This document shows positions 45,280 through 55,183 of a stretch of 64,000 bases of DNA, piece after piece. A model generated the notes under the pieces. It did not search any database and was not told the origin of the DNA. It was given only the letters and a program-made list of their open reading frames with translations. The number at the start of each line of letters is the position of its first letter. Position 1 is the first letter of the stretch. The DNA lies in the NCBI RefSeq assembly GCF_000011245.1, contig NC_004193.1:3512501-3576500 (forward strand), written 5' to 3'. The DNA is from Oceanobacillus iheyensis HTE831. Its GTDB lineage: Bacteria > Bacillota > Bacilli > Bacillales > Amphibacillaceae. A program made the translations under genes and the position numbers.

Positions 45280-46251
45280 CTAATTTACCTCTACTGGTTG
45301 TTTTCTACTAGAAGATTCATAACTAGCTAGAGCAACCTCTAAAGCCTCTAAACCATCCTCACCAGTTATACTTGGATTTTTATTACTTTTTACATTATTT
45401 ATAAAATCTTCTACTAACATCGCATCCATATCATCTCCCCAGAAATCCCAATGAGCTCCATCATTTGAGTATACATCTGTTTTTTGAGAGAAAGCGTCAA
45501 TGGATAACGTACCTTTTGTTCCAATAAATTCTAACGTAACATCTCCCCATGTAGGGAATGAGTCATTTCTTGACCAACTACAATCAAGTGTGGCGAAGAC
45601 ATTATTATCAAATTCCATAGTGATAATTCCAGAATCATCTATCTCATCTTCGGATATTAAATTCCCTATTTCTGCATAGACTTCTTTAACATTGGCGTTC
45701 ATATACCACCTTAATAAATCAACCACATGAACAGTATGGTCCATAACGGCACCACCACCAGAATCCTCTTTATTCACAAACCATCCTCCAGGATTCGTTC
45801 CGCGATTAGTGCCTTTTATGGCTACAATATTACCGATCTCTCCTGAATTAATGATTCCTTTTCCTTTACCAACAGGTGTGCTAAAACGGACCGGAAAAGC
45901 GATCTGCAGGAGAACATTATTTTTTTTACATACATCAATCATTTCACGAGCATGTTCTACAGTAGTAGCTATAGGTTTCTCACATAATATATGAATTCCT
46001 TTATTGGCAGCTGCTATAGTATGTTCATGGTGCTTTGCATTTTCTGAAGCAATAATTACCGCATCTAATGGGAGACGTAAGAAGTGCTCCAGGTTATCAT
46101 AATAATTAGAACAATATTTACGAGCAGCCTCATTCCCCCTCTCTTTGTTGTCATCATATATGCCAACAATTTCAATGTTTTCTATTGATTGCAATGCATG
46201 TGCATAGCTATGTGCATGAGAATGTGCGAAACTAATAATTCCTATTTTCAT
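45280..46251 (-). CDS. Gfo/Idh/MocA-family dehydrogenase
   Basis: The protein has 323 residues. The Rossmann start is IGIISFAHSHAHSYA, unusual in lacking a clear GxGxxG but His-rich. The EKP motif is in ILCEKPIATT near 90-99, and the substrate domain has GGGAVMDHTVHVVDLLRWY (about 170-188). It oxidises or reduces a sugar with NAD(P). It overlaps the upstream dehydrogenase gene by 4 bp. Confidence 0.88.
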   Translation of the reverse strand: MKIGIISFAHSHAHSYAHALQSIENIEIVGIYDDNKERGNEAARKYCSNYYDNLEHFLRLPLDAVIIASENAKHHEHTIAAANKGIHILCEKPIATTVEHAREMIDVCKKNNVLLQIAFPVRFSTPVGKGKGIINSGEIGNIVAIKGTNRGTNPGGWFVNKEDSGGGAVMDHTVHVVDLLRWYMNANVKEVYAEIGNLISEDEIDDSGIITMEFDNNVFATLDCSWSRNDSFPTWGDVTLEFIGTKGTLSIDAFSQKTDVYSNDGAHWDFWGDDMDAMLVEDFINNVKSNKNPSITGEDGLEALEVALASYESSSRKQPVEVN

Positions 46252-47261
46252 AATAAAATCCCCATTTCTTTATTCGAGATTTCTACAACCTTTCCTGTAT
46301 CAATTGACTTAAGGGCCGCTAGAGCGATTTCCATGGCTTTATATGCATCTATTGCTGTTACAATCGGTTTTTCTTCTTCAATAACACAATTTATAAAATG
46401 TTCTAATTGAATCTGATAAGGAGTTGCTTTTAAAGGACTTTCAGGCACTGCTACTCCTGTATGAGATCCTTCCAACTCTTTGATACTCTTAAAGACTGGA
46501 CTCACTTTCGAACTATCATAATTTAATATTCCTTCCGTTCCTGCAATATCAAATTTAGTAGTAAACTTTTGATGTGCCCAAGATCCTTCAACATGAGCGA
46601 TAACTCCATTATTGAATTTTAAAGTTACTAAAGCGTACTCTAACTTAGAATTAACTCTTCCTTTTGAACTTTTAGCATATACATGATCAACTTCTCCAAA
46701 ACACCATCTCAAGAAGTCGAAATCATGAATAATCATATCTAGAACTAACCCACCACTTTTTGAATAATTTGAGTACCAGTCATTTGAAGCATCAGGAAAA
46801 CCACCTATTCTACTTGTATTAACAACCGCAGGCTTTCCAATCTTTCCACCCTCTATTAACTGTTTTGCTCGACTATATTCTTTAAAAAAGCGTACTACAT
46901 GTCCTACAAATAACTTCACACCTTTGGAATTACAATAGTCTATTATCTCCTTAGCGTCTTCTAATGTTCTGGCTAAAGGTTTTTCACAAATAATATGAGT
47001 CTTGGTATCTGCGATTTTTTTAACAAATTCCAAATGAAGAGGCGTAGGCAAGCATATAGATACAATATCTACTTCTCCGATTTCCTCTATAGCCTCTTCA
47101 TATGTCTTATACGAATTGGTTCCTAGTTCCTTAGCTAATAACGACGCTTTCTCCAACTGCACATCTACAATTCCAACAAGATTCACATTGGGTAAGTTGG
47201 AATAAGCATTAGCATGTGTTCCCCCCATCGTACCCGAACCGATAACTAATACATTAAGCAT
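46248..47261 (-). CDS. Gfo/Idh/MocA-family dehydrogenase
   Basis: The protein has 337 residues. The classical dinucleotide loop VLVIGSGTMGGTHANAY starts the protein, EKP occurs in IICEKPLARTL near 95, and GGLVLDMIIHDFDFLRW near 165-181 supplies the Asp and His of the active site. It is close in form to inositol 2-dehydrogenases. It works with the next dehydrogenase and the TIM-barrel isomerase. Confidence 0.9.
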   Translation of the reverse strand: MLNVLVIGSGTMGGTHANAYSNLPNVNLVGIVDVQLEKASLLAKELGTNSYKTYEEAIEEIGEVDIVSICLPTPLHLEFVKKIADTKTHIICEKPLARTLEDAKEIIDYCNSKGVKLFVGHVVRFFKEYSRAKQLIEGGKIGKPAVVNTSRIGGFPDASNDWYSNYSKSGGLVLDMIIHDFDFLRWCFGEVDHVYAKSSKGRVNSKLEYALVTLKFNNGVIAHVEGSWAHQKFTTKFDIAGTEGILNYDSSKVSPVFKSIKELEGSHTGVAVPESPLKATPYQIQLEHFINCVIEEEKPIVTAIDAYKAMEIALAALKSIDTGKVVEISNKEMGILL

Positions 47262-47294
47262 TTTCTAAAACCTCCATTTAATTAAACTTATAGA

Positions 47295-48104
47295 CTATCT
47301 TCTGACCCCACCTAATGCAATTCCAGCTAATAAGTATTTTTGTAAGAATATAAACATCAGCAACATTGGAATGGTAGATAATACTGCACCAGCCATTAAT
47401 AGGGGATAGTCAGTAGAATATTGACCTTGAAAATTTGATATGCCAACGGATAATACTCTCATACCCTCAGAGTTTGTCATTACCAATGGCCACAAAAAGT
47501 CATTCCATGCAGCTAAAATCGTAAATATCCCTAACGCTGTTAATGCCGGAGTTGCATTTGGTAAAATAATCCTCCAATAAATACCGAAGTAAGAACATCC
47601 ATCAATTTTCGCTGCATCATCAAGTTCTTTAGGAATCCCCATAAAAAATTGTCTTAACAGAAACACCCCAAATGCGCTAAATACCCCCGGTATAATTAAT
47701 GCATAAAAAGTATCAACCCACCCAAATTGAGTAATTATTCCGAAATTAGGAATAAGAATAACCTGTAAGGGAACCATCAGAACAGATAAAATTAATAAAA
47801 ATATTATATTTTTTCCCGGAAATTCTAATCTAGCGAATGCGAAAGCGGCTAACGAACATAAAAATAGTTGTCCTAATGTTCTACCTACAGTGACAATAAG
47901 TGTATTGATATAATACTGAAGAAAGTCTACACTTTGAAATACACTGACATAATTATTAAAGTTCCATTCACTAGGCAATATAGTAGGCGGTACTTGCATT
48001 GATTCTCCGTATGTTTTAAAGGAAGTTAACACCATCCATAAAAAAGGAATTATCATAAGGAATGAACCTATAATTAAAACACTGTGTTTACCAATAGATC
48101 GCAC
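47295..48104 (-). CDS. Carbohydrate ABC transporter permease (MalG/CUT1 type)
   Basis: This 269-residue protein has six membrane helices. The EAA loop that contacts the ATPase reads ELDDAAKIDGCSYFGIYWRI, then ILPNATPAL (about 157-185). GTG 48104 follows AAAGAGGTG. No ATPase gene is in this operon, so it must share a common MsmX-type ATPase, as is normal for CUT1 importers in Bacilli. Confidence 0.93.
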   Translation of the reverse strand: MRSIGKHSVLIIGSFLMIIPFLWMVLTSFKTYGESMQVPPTILPSEWNFNNYVSVFQSVDFLQYYINTLIVTVGRTLGQLFLCSLAAFAFARLEFPGKNIIFLLILSVLMVPLQVILIPNFGIITQFGWVDTFYALIIPGVFSAFGVFLLRQFFMGIPKELDDAAKIDGCSYFGIYWRIILPNATPALTALGIFTILAAWNDFLWPLVMTNSEGMRVLSVGISNFQGQYSTDYPLLMAGAVLSTIPMLLMFIFLQKYLLAGIALGGVRR

Positions 48105-48121
48105 TTCTATTCACCTCTTTA

Positions 48122-49093
48122 TCAAGCATCATAATGTACCCACTTCTTTTGAAAGATAAATTGTACAATGGTTACTAAAAGGATGGTTAAGAATAAAATC
48201 AACGCTTGGGCCGAAGCAACTCCCATTTGACCATATTTAAAACCAAATTCATATACTCCATAAACAAGTGTTCTCAATGGTTCTAATAAAGCTGTTGTAT
48301 TACCAATCATTACAAAAATCAAATCAAATACTTGTAATGAACTTATCATTCCTGTTATTAACACAAAAAATAACGTTGGTGTTAATAATGGTAATGTTAT
48401 CTTGAAAAATTGCTTCGTTTTTGAAGCACCATCTATTTGTGCTGCTTCATAATAAGACTTCTCAATTCCCTGTAGACCAGCAAGAACTAATATCACGTTA
48501 TTCCCAACTGTCATCCAAACGTAGACAATAATTACAGATATTAAAGAAATATTTGGATCGAACAACCAAGCGGGTTGTGGTAAATTGAAAATCCCTAAAA
48601 TATGGTTTACAATTCCATACTCTGTATTGTACAACCACTTCCACACCATACCTACTGCTACAGGCATAGTTACAACTGGTAAAAAGTAAAGTGTTCTATA
48701 AAATACCATTCCTTTGATTTTTTGATTTAGCAATAATGAAATTATTATTGCAAACATAATAGATAGAGGAACAGACAAAAGAGTGAAAACCGCTGTATTA
48801 ATAATAGATCTCATAAATAATGGATCCTGAATCATTAAAATAAAGTTATCTAATGCTACAAACTCAGGAGTATTAATCCCATCCCAATTTGTAAATGATA
48901 ATACAAATGATCCTAATGCAGGCAATATATAAAAGATAAACAATCCCAATAAAGTAGGAGCAATAAATAGATAGGCAACCATCGCCTCTTTTGTAAAAAG
49001 TTTTTTAGACTTTTTGGGACTTGGATTTAACTTCTGCTTCTCACCTTGTTGATATGGATTAATATGCTTATCGGAATTTGATGGTAATTCCAA
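48122..49093 (-). CDS. Carbohydrate ABC transporter permease (MalF/CUT1 type)
   Basis: This 323-residue protein has a polar basic N-terminus, then six helices. The EAA loop is SYYEAAQIDGASKTKQFFKI, then TLPLLTPTL (about 235-263). TTG 49093 is placed after GGAGG. It forms the heterodimeric channel with the MalG-type protein. Confidence 0.93.
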   Translation of the reverse strand: MELPSNSDKHINPYQQGEKQKLNPSPKKSKKLFTKEAMVAYLFIAPTLLGLFIFYILPALGSFVLSFTNWDGINTPEFVALDNFILMIQDPLFMRSIINTAVFTLLSVPLSIMFAIIISLLLNQKIKGMVFYRTLYFLPVVTMPVAVGMVWKWLYNTEYGIVNHILGIFNLPQPAWLFDPNISLISVIIVYVWMTVGNNVILVLAGLQGIEKSYYEAAQIDGASKTKQFFKITLPLLTPTLFFVLITGMISSLQVFDLIFVMIGNTTALLEPLRTLVYGVYEFGFKYGQMGVASAQALILFLTILLVTIVQFIFQKKWVHYDA

Positions 49094-49127
49094 TTTTATT
49101 TTCCTCCTTCCCTATACATCCATTTAC

Positions 49128-50384
49128 TTATTCCATATTTTCGGCTTCTAAAACTTTATTCATTTGTTCAGATACCTTTTCTAAAGCTTCATCTATTGTT
49201 TGTTCACCTAAGAATGCGCTTTGTATTTCTTTCGTCTCAACATCTTGCCATTCTGCTACATTCTTAGATATTGGGTAAAGCACACCAATATCATGCGCAT
49301 CTAAAAATACTTGCAAATCTATAGAAGGTATAGAATCTAACCAAATTTGACTCGCTTCTTTATGTGCAGGAGTGGAAAATCCTGTCTCTGCCATAGTTGT
49401 AATTCCTTCTTCACCAGATAAGCTTTTAATTAATTCCCATGATAGCTCTTTATTATCCGATTTTGAGTTCATAGCCCACCCGATACCATGTATAACAGAA
49501 CCCTCTTCCTTACCTGCTGGCAGAGGTGCAACACCTAAGTCATCTCCAAGTTCTTTATGGAACTCCGCTGCATGTACAGATATCTCCGGTAACATAGCTA
49601 CTCTCTCAGAAATAAACATTTGTGTTGCCTTTGTTTCGATTTGATTTTGAACAGTTGGTGAAATCCCCTTATCTATTAAATTTTGTAAGAATGTAAAAGC
49701 TTCTTTAGCCTCCGGTGTATTGAACCCAGACTGCGTTTTATCTTCGTTGATTATATAGCCACCCGCTTGAGGGATTATATTATAATAACCTTGTTGGTTT
49801 TCTGTAATTCTTGCTACGTAACCATGGATATTCTCTTCCTTATTTGTTAACTCTTCGCCATACATTTCTATATCTTCCCAAGTCCAAGAATCATCAGGAT
49901 ACGGTACACCTGCCTCATCAAATAATTTCTTGTTGTAGAATAACCCAATAGAATCTACAAAATATGGAGCTGCATACAATTCATCTTCAAAAGAGTACAG
50001 ATCTAAAACGGTTTCATAATAGTTTTCTTTTGCAAACTGCGGGTCATCATCAATATATGTTTCTAAATTTTCAATTAAATTAGAATCCACGTATTCATAA
50101 AAGTTAGGACCATTCATCCAAAAAATATCTGGACCACTTCCTCCACCTAAGCTTGTTCTTAGTTTTGTCCAATATTCAGCAAAAGGAGTATATGTTACTT
50201 TAACTTCAATGTCTGGATTTTCTTTTTTAAATGCTTCTATGGATGCATCTACCGCTTCACTAGCGTTTTCATCCCATAGTGCTATTTCCAATGTGTTTTT
50301 ATCTTTACCACTTGAAGAATTACTACATGCCACCAAGGAGAAACCAACCATTAACAATACAATTAGAATAGTTAATTTTTTCAT
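49128..50384 (-). CDS. Carbohydrate ABC transporter binding lipoprotein
   Basis: The protein has 418 residues from ATG 50384 (GGAGGTATATC upstream). The signal peptide ends in FSLVAC, so Cys20 is lipidated, then SNSSSGKD. The mature protein is a family 1 sugar-binding protein: LEIALWDENASEAVDASIEAFK, PDIFWMNGPNFYEYVDS and a Trp/Tyr-rich cleft (DSWTWEDIEMYGEEL). It binds an oligosaccharide or sugar outside the cell for the two permeases. Confidence 0.93.
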   Translation of the reverse strand: MKKLTILIVLLMVGFSLVACSNSSSGKDKNTLEIALWDENASEAVDASIEAFKKENPDIEVKVTYTPFAEYWTKLRTSLGGGSGPDIFWMNGPNFYEYVDSNLIENLETYIDDDPQFAKENYYETVLDLYSFEDELYAAPYFVDSIGLFYNKKLFDEAGVPYPDDSWTWEDIEMYGEELTNKEENIHGYVARITENQQGYYNIIPQAGGYIINEDKTQSGFNTPEAKEAFTFLQNLIDKGISPTVQNQIETKATQMFISERVAMLPEISVHAAEFHKELGDDLGVAPLPAGKEEGSVIHGIGWAMNSKSDNKELSWELIKSLSGEEGITTMAETGFSTPAHKEASQIWLDSIPSIDLQVFLDAHDIGVLYPISKNVAEWQDVETKEIQSAFLGEQTIDEALEKVSEQMNKVLEAENME

Positions 50385-50439
50385 GATATACCTCCAAAAT
50401 TTTATTATGTTTCCTGAATTCATTATCTTTTACCCATTC

Positions 50440-51648
50440 TTACAATTGAAATCGAAAACGTCCCTGTAAAATTACAGAAGCAGCCCCTAATAAATCAAAA
50501 TCAGGTCCTAATGAAGTACTTTGGAAGTTAACATCTTCCCTAATAATAGGTAATAATCTTTTCTTTACCTCCTCCTGTAATTGATCTATAAACACCTGAT
50601 TTCCATGAATAATAGCTCCACTTAAAATAATTAATTCAGGACTTAGCGTATGAATAGCATTAACAATAGTGATAGATAGATAATTAACCATATCGTCCAT
50701 TATTTCCTTACATAACTCGTCATTTTCACGAATAGCCAAAACAAACATGTCTGGTGTTATCTTAGTAAAGTCATTTCCAATATAATTTTTAATTAACGTA
50801 TCACGTCCTTTAGTAATTATTGCTGATACAATTCGAGAATGAATGGAAGGCCAATTTACATAATTCTCTACACATCCACTATTTCCACACTTGCATTTAA
50901 TCCCCCCTGGAACGACTGTTGTATGTCCTATCTCACCAGCACTTCCCTTGTAACCCTTATAAATACTGTCATTAATCATAATTCCTGAACCAATACCATC
51001 TCCAATCGTTAAAAATAAAATACTATTGTAATGATTATAAGAACCAAAATAACTCTCAGCAGATACAAACGCATTAACATCATTTTCAAGAAATGTTGGT
51101 AAACCAATGGTGGATTCAACCATCTTCTTAAGAGGGATATTATATAAGCCAAGATGTGAATTATATGAAATGCACCCTTCTTCCGAATTCACAATTCCTG
51201 GTGTAATAATAGAGACACCTTCACAATAGTCCAAATTAACCTTCTCATTTTTGATAAAAGTTTTTAAAGTCTCTATTACAAGCTTAATAATATCTTCACC
51301 TTGTTCATTATTAGTTATCTCTACACTCTTTTTTTTAACCTTTCCTTCTAAATTCATTTCTGCAATTTTTATTTTCGAATTTGTGATAGATACTCCTATA
51401 ATAGAATGTGTATCAGGATTAAAACGGAGTAATACTGGTTTTCTACCGCCATTTGAATTCCCAACACCATCTTCATATACTATCTTTCCTTCGATTAATT
51501 CGCTAACAGCAGTGGTAACAGTAGTAGGGCTAATCGTTAGTTTTTTTGCTATATCACTTCTTGAAATAGGACCTTTCTTTCTAATCGTATCTAAAATTAA
51601 TGACCTATTTAATTCTTGTATCAATTTTAAATTCCCTGTTCTAGACAC
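50440..51648 (-). CDS. ROK-family transcriptional regulator (XylR/NagC-like)
   Basis: The protein has 402 residues from GTG 51648, nine bases after GAGG. The N-terminal winged helix-turn-helix is GPISRSDIAKKLTISPTTVT (about 29-48). The ROK domain has LTIGDGIGSGIMIND near 195 and the zinc-binding GHTTVVPGGIKCKCGNSGC motif near 230. It lies first in the sugar operon and probably represses it until the sugar binds. An ATG 23 codons upstream is possible but has no ribosome site. The 294-bp gap above it is AT-rich, with no operator I could assign. Confidence 0.88.
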   Translation of the reverse strand: MSRTGNLKLIQELNRSLILDTIRKKGPISRSDIAKKLTISPTTVTTAVSELIEGKIVYEDGVGNSNGGRKPVLLRFNPDTHSIIGVSITNSKIKIAEMNLEGKVKKKSVEITNNEQGEDIIKLVIETLKTFIKNEKVNLDYCEGVSIITPGIVNSEEGCISYNSHLGLYNIPLKKMVESTIGLPTFLENDVNAFVSAESYFGSYNHYNSILFLTIGDGIGSGIMINDSIYKGYKGSAGEIGHTTVVPGGIKCKCGNSGCVENYVNWPSIHSRIVSAIITKGRDTLIKNYIGNDFTKITPDMFVLAIRENDELCKEIMDDMVNYLSITIVNAIHTLSPELIILSGAIIHGNQVFIDQLQEEVKKRLLPIIREDVNFQSTSLGPDFDLLGAASVILQGRFRFQL

Positions 51649-51902
51649 AATATTTAACCTCTTTTTAAACTTTATTTTTTGGTTGAAATTAGTTTTAAAA
51701 ATATTGAAGCGTATCATTTTATAATTTGTAACTTATCCGTATTATTTATGTTTTTCTCTAAAAACTAACCAAAATTTAGCACTTACTTTGTCCAGTGACT
51801 TTATTAAGTATGATATTATATTCTTACTTTTTTGTAAATATTAAATTGTTAAAAAATTAATAATTGATAGTTTTTTACTAGTGTCTTTTTCAAACAAAAA
51901 TA

Positions 51903-51930
51903 ACAGGCGACCTTAAGTCACCTGTCATTT
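51903..51930 (-). terminator. Rho-independent terminator of the coiled-coil protein gene
   Basis: ACAGGCGAC pairs with GTCACCTGT (one mismatch), and on the minus strand it is followed by TTATTTTTG. Confidence 0.8.
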
Positions 51931-51942
51931 TTGTTATCATTT

Positions 51943-52317
51943 TTAATTATTCGCTTCATACGACTCGATAATTTCATAAGCTTCATTTAAAGCTGCTTCT
52001 AACTCCCCAACATACTCCACTAAATACGTAATATCACTATACAATAATTCATTATCACTAACGAGATAACTATTCTCTTCCTCTAACGTTAGCAACGTTT
52101 CTTCCAGACCACTGTTTTCACCCTCGAGAAGATTTACTTTCTCTTCTAACGCTTTATTCTCTTCTTGCAATGACGTATTCTTCTCTTCTAATGCTTCTAA
52201 TTCTGAAGAGTCGTCCATCACGAAAAATGTAATCCCAAAAGCTGCTACAACCGTTACCACGAACCAGATCCAAATGTTTTTGTAAAACGGTTGCTTTGCG
52301 TTTTCTGTCTTCGCCAT
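51943..52317 (-). CDS. Membrane-anchored coiled-coil protein
   Basis: This 124-residue protein starts at ATG 52317 (AAAGGAG upstream). One membrane helix at about 14-33 (IWIWFVVTVVAAFGITFFVM) is followed by about 80 residues of heptad-patterned Leu/Glu (LEALEEKNTSLQEENKALEE). It resembles membrane-anchored leucine-zipper proteins such as DivIC-like factors in form only. No function is assigned. It diverges from the TPR protein gene. Confidence 0.75.
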   Translation of the reverse strand: MAKTENAKQPFYKNIWIWFVVTVVAAFGITFFVMDDSSELEALEEKNTSLQEENKALEEKVNLLEGENSGLEETLLTLEEENSYLVSDNELLYSDITYLVEYVGELEAALNEAYEIIESYEANN

Positions 52318-52516
52318 TCGCCCTACTCCTTTATCACATAATAGCTCAACCATATTAACTAATGTATGTAATAGGAAAACAAATCCGTGCTTAATTCATA
52401 ATATTCTGATTATAATTATAAGGTTGTTTGCAATTTTCATAGCCAACTTATGGATAATTAGCTACAATAAAATTAGATTTATTCAAAAAAATGATATTTT
52501 TATGAAGGATGATTCG

Positions 52517-53779
52517 ATGACAGATACGAACATTACTAAGATTGCACACCTAAAAACACTCGTCCTGAACGAGAAAATAGAACAATCGGTTGCTTTTGCA
52601 GAAGAAGCAATAACTTCCCAACCTAATAGCCCAATTGGTTATGTATTAAAAGCTTTACACCACTACTACATAAATGAACAAGAAGAAGCGCTATCCTGGG
52701 CTAATCAAGCATATGAATTAGCTCCAGAAAGTGAGGAAGCTTTAACAATTGCGCTTGCTTTTTACCATGAGACTGAACTACAACAAGCAAAATGGAAGAA
52801 CCTCACCAAAACCGCCATTCAGCTTTACCCAAGCAATGATTATTTTCATTTTATGCATGCGCTCATTCATTTAAATGTGGATTTTCATCAATCGAAAAAG
52901 TCTTATCAAGAAGCCATTCGTTTGAATCCGGATAACGCTGAATACTACGCTTATTACGCATATATGCTTTACTTTTTAAAAGAGAATAAAGAAGCACAGG
53001 AACACGAAGAGATAGCATTAAAAAAGGAACCAAATAACCCTGCTTTTTTAAACCGATTTGCACTCATCGCCTATGACAGGAGAAAATATAAAAAAGCACA
53101 GAGATTAATCAACAAAGCAAGACAACTGGATCCAGAAAACACTGTAATTCGAACCTCATTCAAAAAGATTCACCCAACAGAGAATGCGGTAGTTCGAGCC
53201 AAGCGAGAAATCAACAATGTGATTCAGAATACTTTTGCTACTCCCGCTGTGTGGTTATGGAGAAATGTTTTTAAAGAAAATATCTCTGTAATGCTTATAT
53301 CTTTTCTTCTTTTTGTTACGGAATTCGTGTTACTCGGCGTTTTAACAGGTCGATATGGGCTGGCTCTTGTTGCTATCTACCTTCTATGGGGTTATATCAG
53401 TCAACAAATAGCAAGAGCGAAACTCTCCAAAGCCGGGTTTACCATGGCAGAATTAACCCTGTTATGGGGACGAGCACGAACTCAGAGTAATATATTTGCT
53501 GATAGTAGTGCAAAGTTACAACCAATGCTACCAATCACTGACTTGGAAAACGTGCTGTTCAATTTATGGAATTCCGATAACGACGAGGACACTATAAAAT
53601 TAGAGGTAGCTACTCTAGATACAGCATCCCAGGAAATAGCATCCACTTCTGCCGTAGGAAATCAAGAAGTAGCTGCAACAACACTAACTTCAGAGAAAGA
53701 ACACGCACCTTGGCCAACTGCACTACTCATCCTATTGCTAGCTGCTGCGATTTTGCTGCAATTTGGACCATTATTCTAG
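52517..53779 (+). CDS. TPR-repeat membrane protein
   Basis: The protein has 420 residues from ATG 52517 behind GAAGGATG. Residues about 10-215 hold five to six tetratricopeptide repeats (for example AYELAPESEEALTIALAFYH, EAIRLNPDNAEYYAYYAYML, KARQLDPENTVIR). A pair of membrane helices lies near 258-300, then a cytosolic stretch and a C-terminal hydrophobic anchor. TPR domains bind partner proteins; the partner is unknown. Confidence 0.8.
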   Translation: MTDTNITKIAHLKTLVLNEKIEQSVAFAEEAITSQPNSPIGYVLKALHHYYINEQEEALSWANQAYELAPESEEALTIALAFYHETELQQAKWKNLTKTAIQLYPSNDYFHFMHALIHLNVDFHQSKKSYQEAIRLNPDNAEYYAYYAYMLYFLKENKEAQEHEEIALKKEPNNPAFLNRFALIAYDRRKYKKAQRLINKARQLDPENTVIRTSFKKIHPTENAVVRAKREINNVIQNTFATPAVWLWRNVFKENISVMLISFLLFVTEFVLLGVLTGRYGLALVAIYLLWGYISQQIARAKLSKAGFTMAELTLLWGRARTQSNIFADSSAKLQPMLPITDLENVLFNLWNSDNDEDTIKLEVATLDTASQEIASTSAVGNQEVAATTLTSEKEHAPWPTALLILLLAAAILLQFGPLF

Positions 53780-53834
53780 AACTCAGAACATGTAACATTT
53801 AGAATGTGCGTAGAATATTCCATCTACAGAGCAG

Positions 53835-54146
53835 TTCTATTCACCAAATATTTATCTTTTCTCCTGTATTTTGGTTTAGAGAACTGTTCTATTCACCAAA
53901 TATTACTCTTTTCTTCTGATTTATGGTTTAGAGAAGCGCTCTATTAACCAATTATTGCGCTTTTCTCCTGATTCATGGTTTAGAGAAGCGCTCTATTAAC
54001 CAATTATTGCGCTTTTCTCCTGATTCATGGTTTAGAGAAGCGCTCTATTAACCAATTATCGCGCTTTTCTCCTGATTCATGGTTTAGAGAAGCGCTCTAT
54101 TAACCAATTATCGCTCTTTTCTTCTATTTTTTGGTTTAGAGAGCAG
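53835..54146. repeat. Six tandem copies of the 52-bp repeat, cluster 4
   Basis: The array is exactly 312 bp. Units begin TTCTATTCACCAA in the first two and CTCTATTAACCAATTAT in the other four, and end TGGTTTAGAGAAGCG. The four inner copies are almost identical, suggesting recent tandem expansion. It lies between convergent genes. Confidence 0.88.
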
Positions 54147-54160
54147 TTCCAATATAAAAA

Positions 54161-54184
54161 AGGATGGGGTTAATCATCCCCATC
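54161..54184 (-). terminator. Terminator overlapping the 3' end of the HprK-like gene
   Basis: GGATGGGG pairs with CCCCATCC around an eight-base loop. On the minus strand the stem includes the stop codon and is followed by TTTTTTA. Confidence 0.8.
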
Positions 54185-55090
54185 CTGCCATTCAATTCGA
54201 TTCATAAAGTCTTCTGCTGCGCTATATCCTTGCTGTTGTAGGTACCAATTATTTGCTGCTGCTTCAATCAATCCAGCTACGTCACGACCTGGTTGCAGCT
54301 GAATTTCAATGCTTGGCACAGATACACCCATGTAATCTCGGTACTGTGTTTCGAACTCCAACTCATTATGTAGCGAATCCTTTTCCCACTTTGACAGCTT
54401 TATATCAAGCGATATACGTGTTTCATCTTGGAATGCTCTACTACCATACGCTCGGACTACATTTAATAAACCAACACTTCGTAACGCTAGAAACTCCTTG
54501 TTTTTATCATTATGCGTCCCTAGAATCGTTTTATGGCTTAACCGTTTTAGTACAACGATATCATCTGCTACTAAACGATGCCCACGTCCAAGTAATGTAT
54601 GAGCAAGTTCACTTTTTCCAACACCAGATTCTCCACGAATCAGAATACCGATCCCTAACACATTCATACAAACCCCGTGAACGGCAATTTCTGGTGCAAG
54701 TTTTCTAGTAAGGTAGTGATCGACTTTTGCCATAAAATCAACCGTTGCTTCTTTCGTTCGTAACAGCGGTATTTGTTCTGCATGACAATATTTCTTCAAA
54801 TAAGTAAGCCCATCTTGATCCGAGGTTACGATAAAGCAAGGTGGATGATAATTTACTACATTCCCAATCCGGATATCTCGTTCTTGTTCATTTAGCTGAT
54901 GGAGGTAGTTAATTTCCTTTTTGCCTAATATCTGCACCCGCTCCATTGGAAAGAAATCGAAATAACCGATAAACTCTAGCCCCGGTCGATGTGTGCGAGA
55001 TTTTGTAATTGTCCGCTCTCGATGATCCTCTCCCGCTAACACCTCTAAATTAAATTCTTCTACTAGTTGTTGTACTTGAATGGATTTCAC
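54170..55090 (-). CDS. HPr kinase/phosphorylase-like protein, divergent paralogue
   Basis: The protein has 306 residues and the full two-domain length. The catalytic domain keeps HGVCMNVLGIGILI (His138), the P-loop GESGVGKS at 153-160, LVADD at 174-178 and a C-terminal QPGRDVAGLIEAAANN. However, the family signature LEIRGxG reads LALRSVG at 201-207, so the Mg-binding Glu is Ala202 and the Gly after Arg is Ser. Canonical hprK normally sits with lgt; this one stands alone. It is probably a second HprK with changed activity or target. GTG 55090 is the start. Confidence 0.8.
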   Translation of the reverse strand: MKSIQVQQLVEEFNLEVLAGEDHRERTITKSRTHRPGLEFIGYFDFFPMERVQILGKKEINYLHQLNEQERDIRIGNVVNYHPPCFIVTSDQDGLTYLKKYCHAEQIPLLRTKEATVDFMAKVDHYLTRKLAPEIAVHGVCMNVLGIGILIRGESGVGKSELAHTLLGRGHRLVADDIVVLKRLSHKTILGTHNDKNKEFLALRSVGLLNVVRAYGSRAFQDETRISLDIKLSKWEKDSLHNELEFETQYRDYMGVSVPSIEIQLQPGRDVAGLIEAAANNWYLQQQGYSAAEDFMNRIEWQDGDD

Positions 55091-55183
55091 TCCGTTGCAC
55101 TCCTCTACGTTCCTAATGCTCTCCTTTCATTATAACGAATTGAAGGGGAAAGATACAGGAAAGGAGCTGTAAACTGGTTCACT

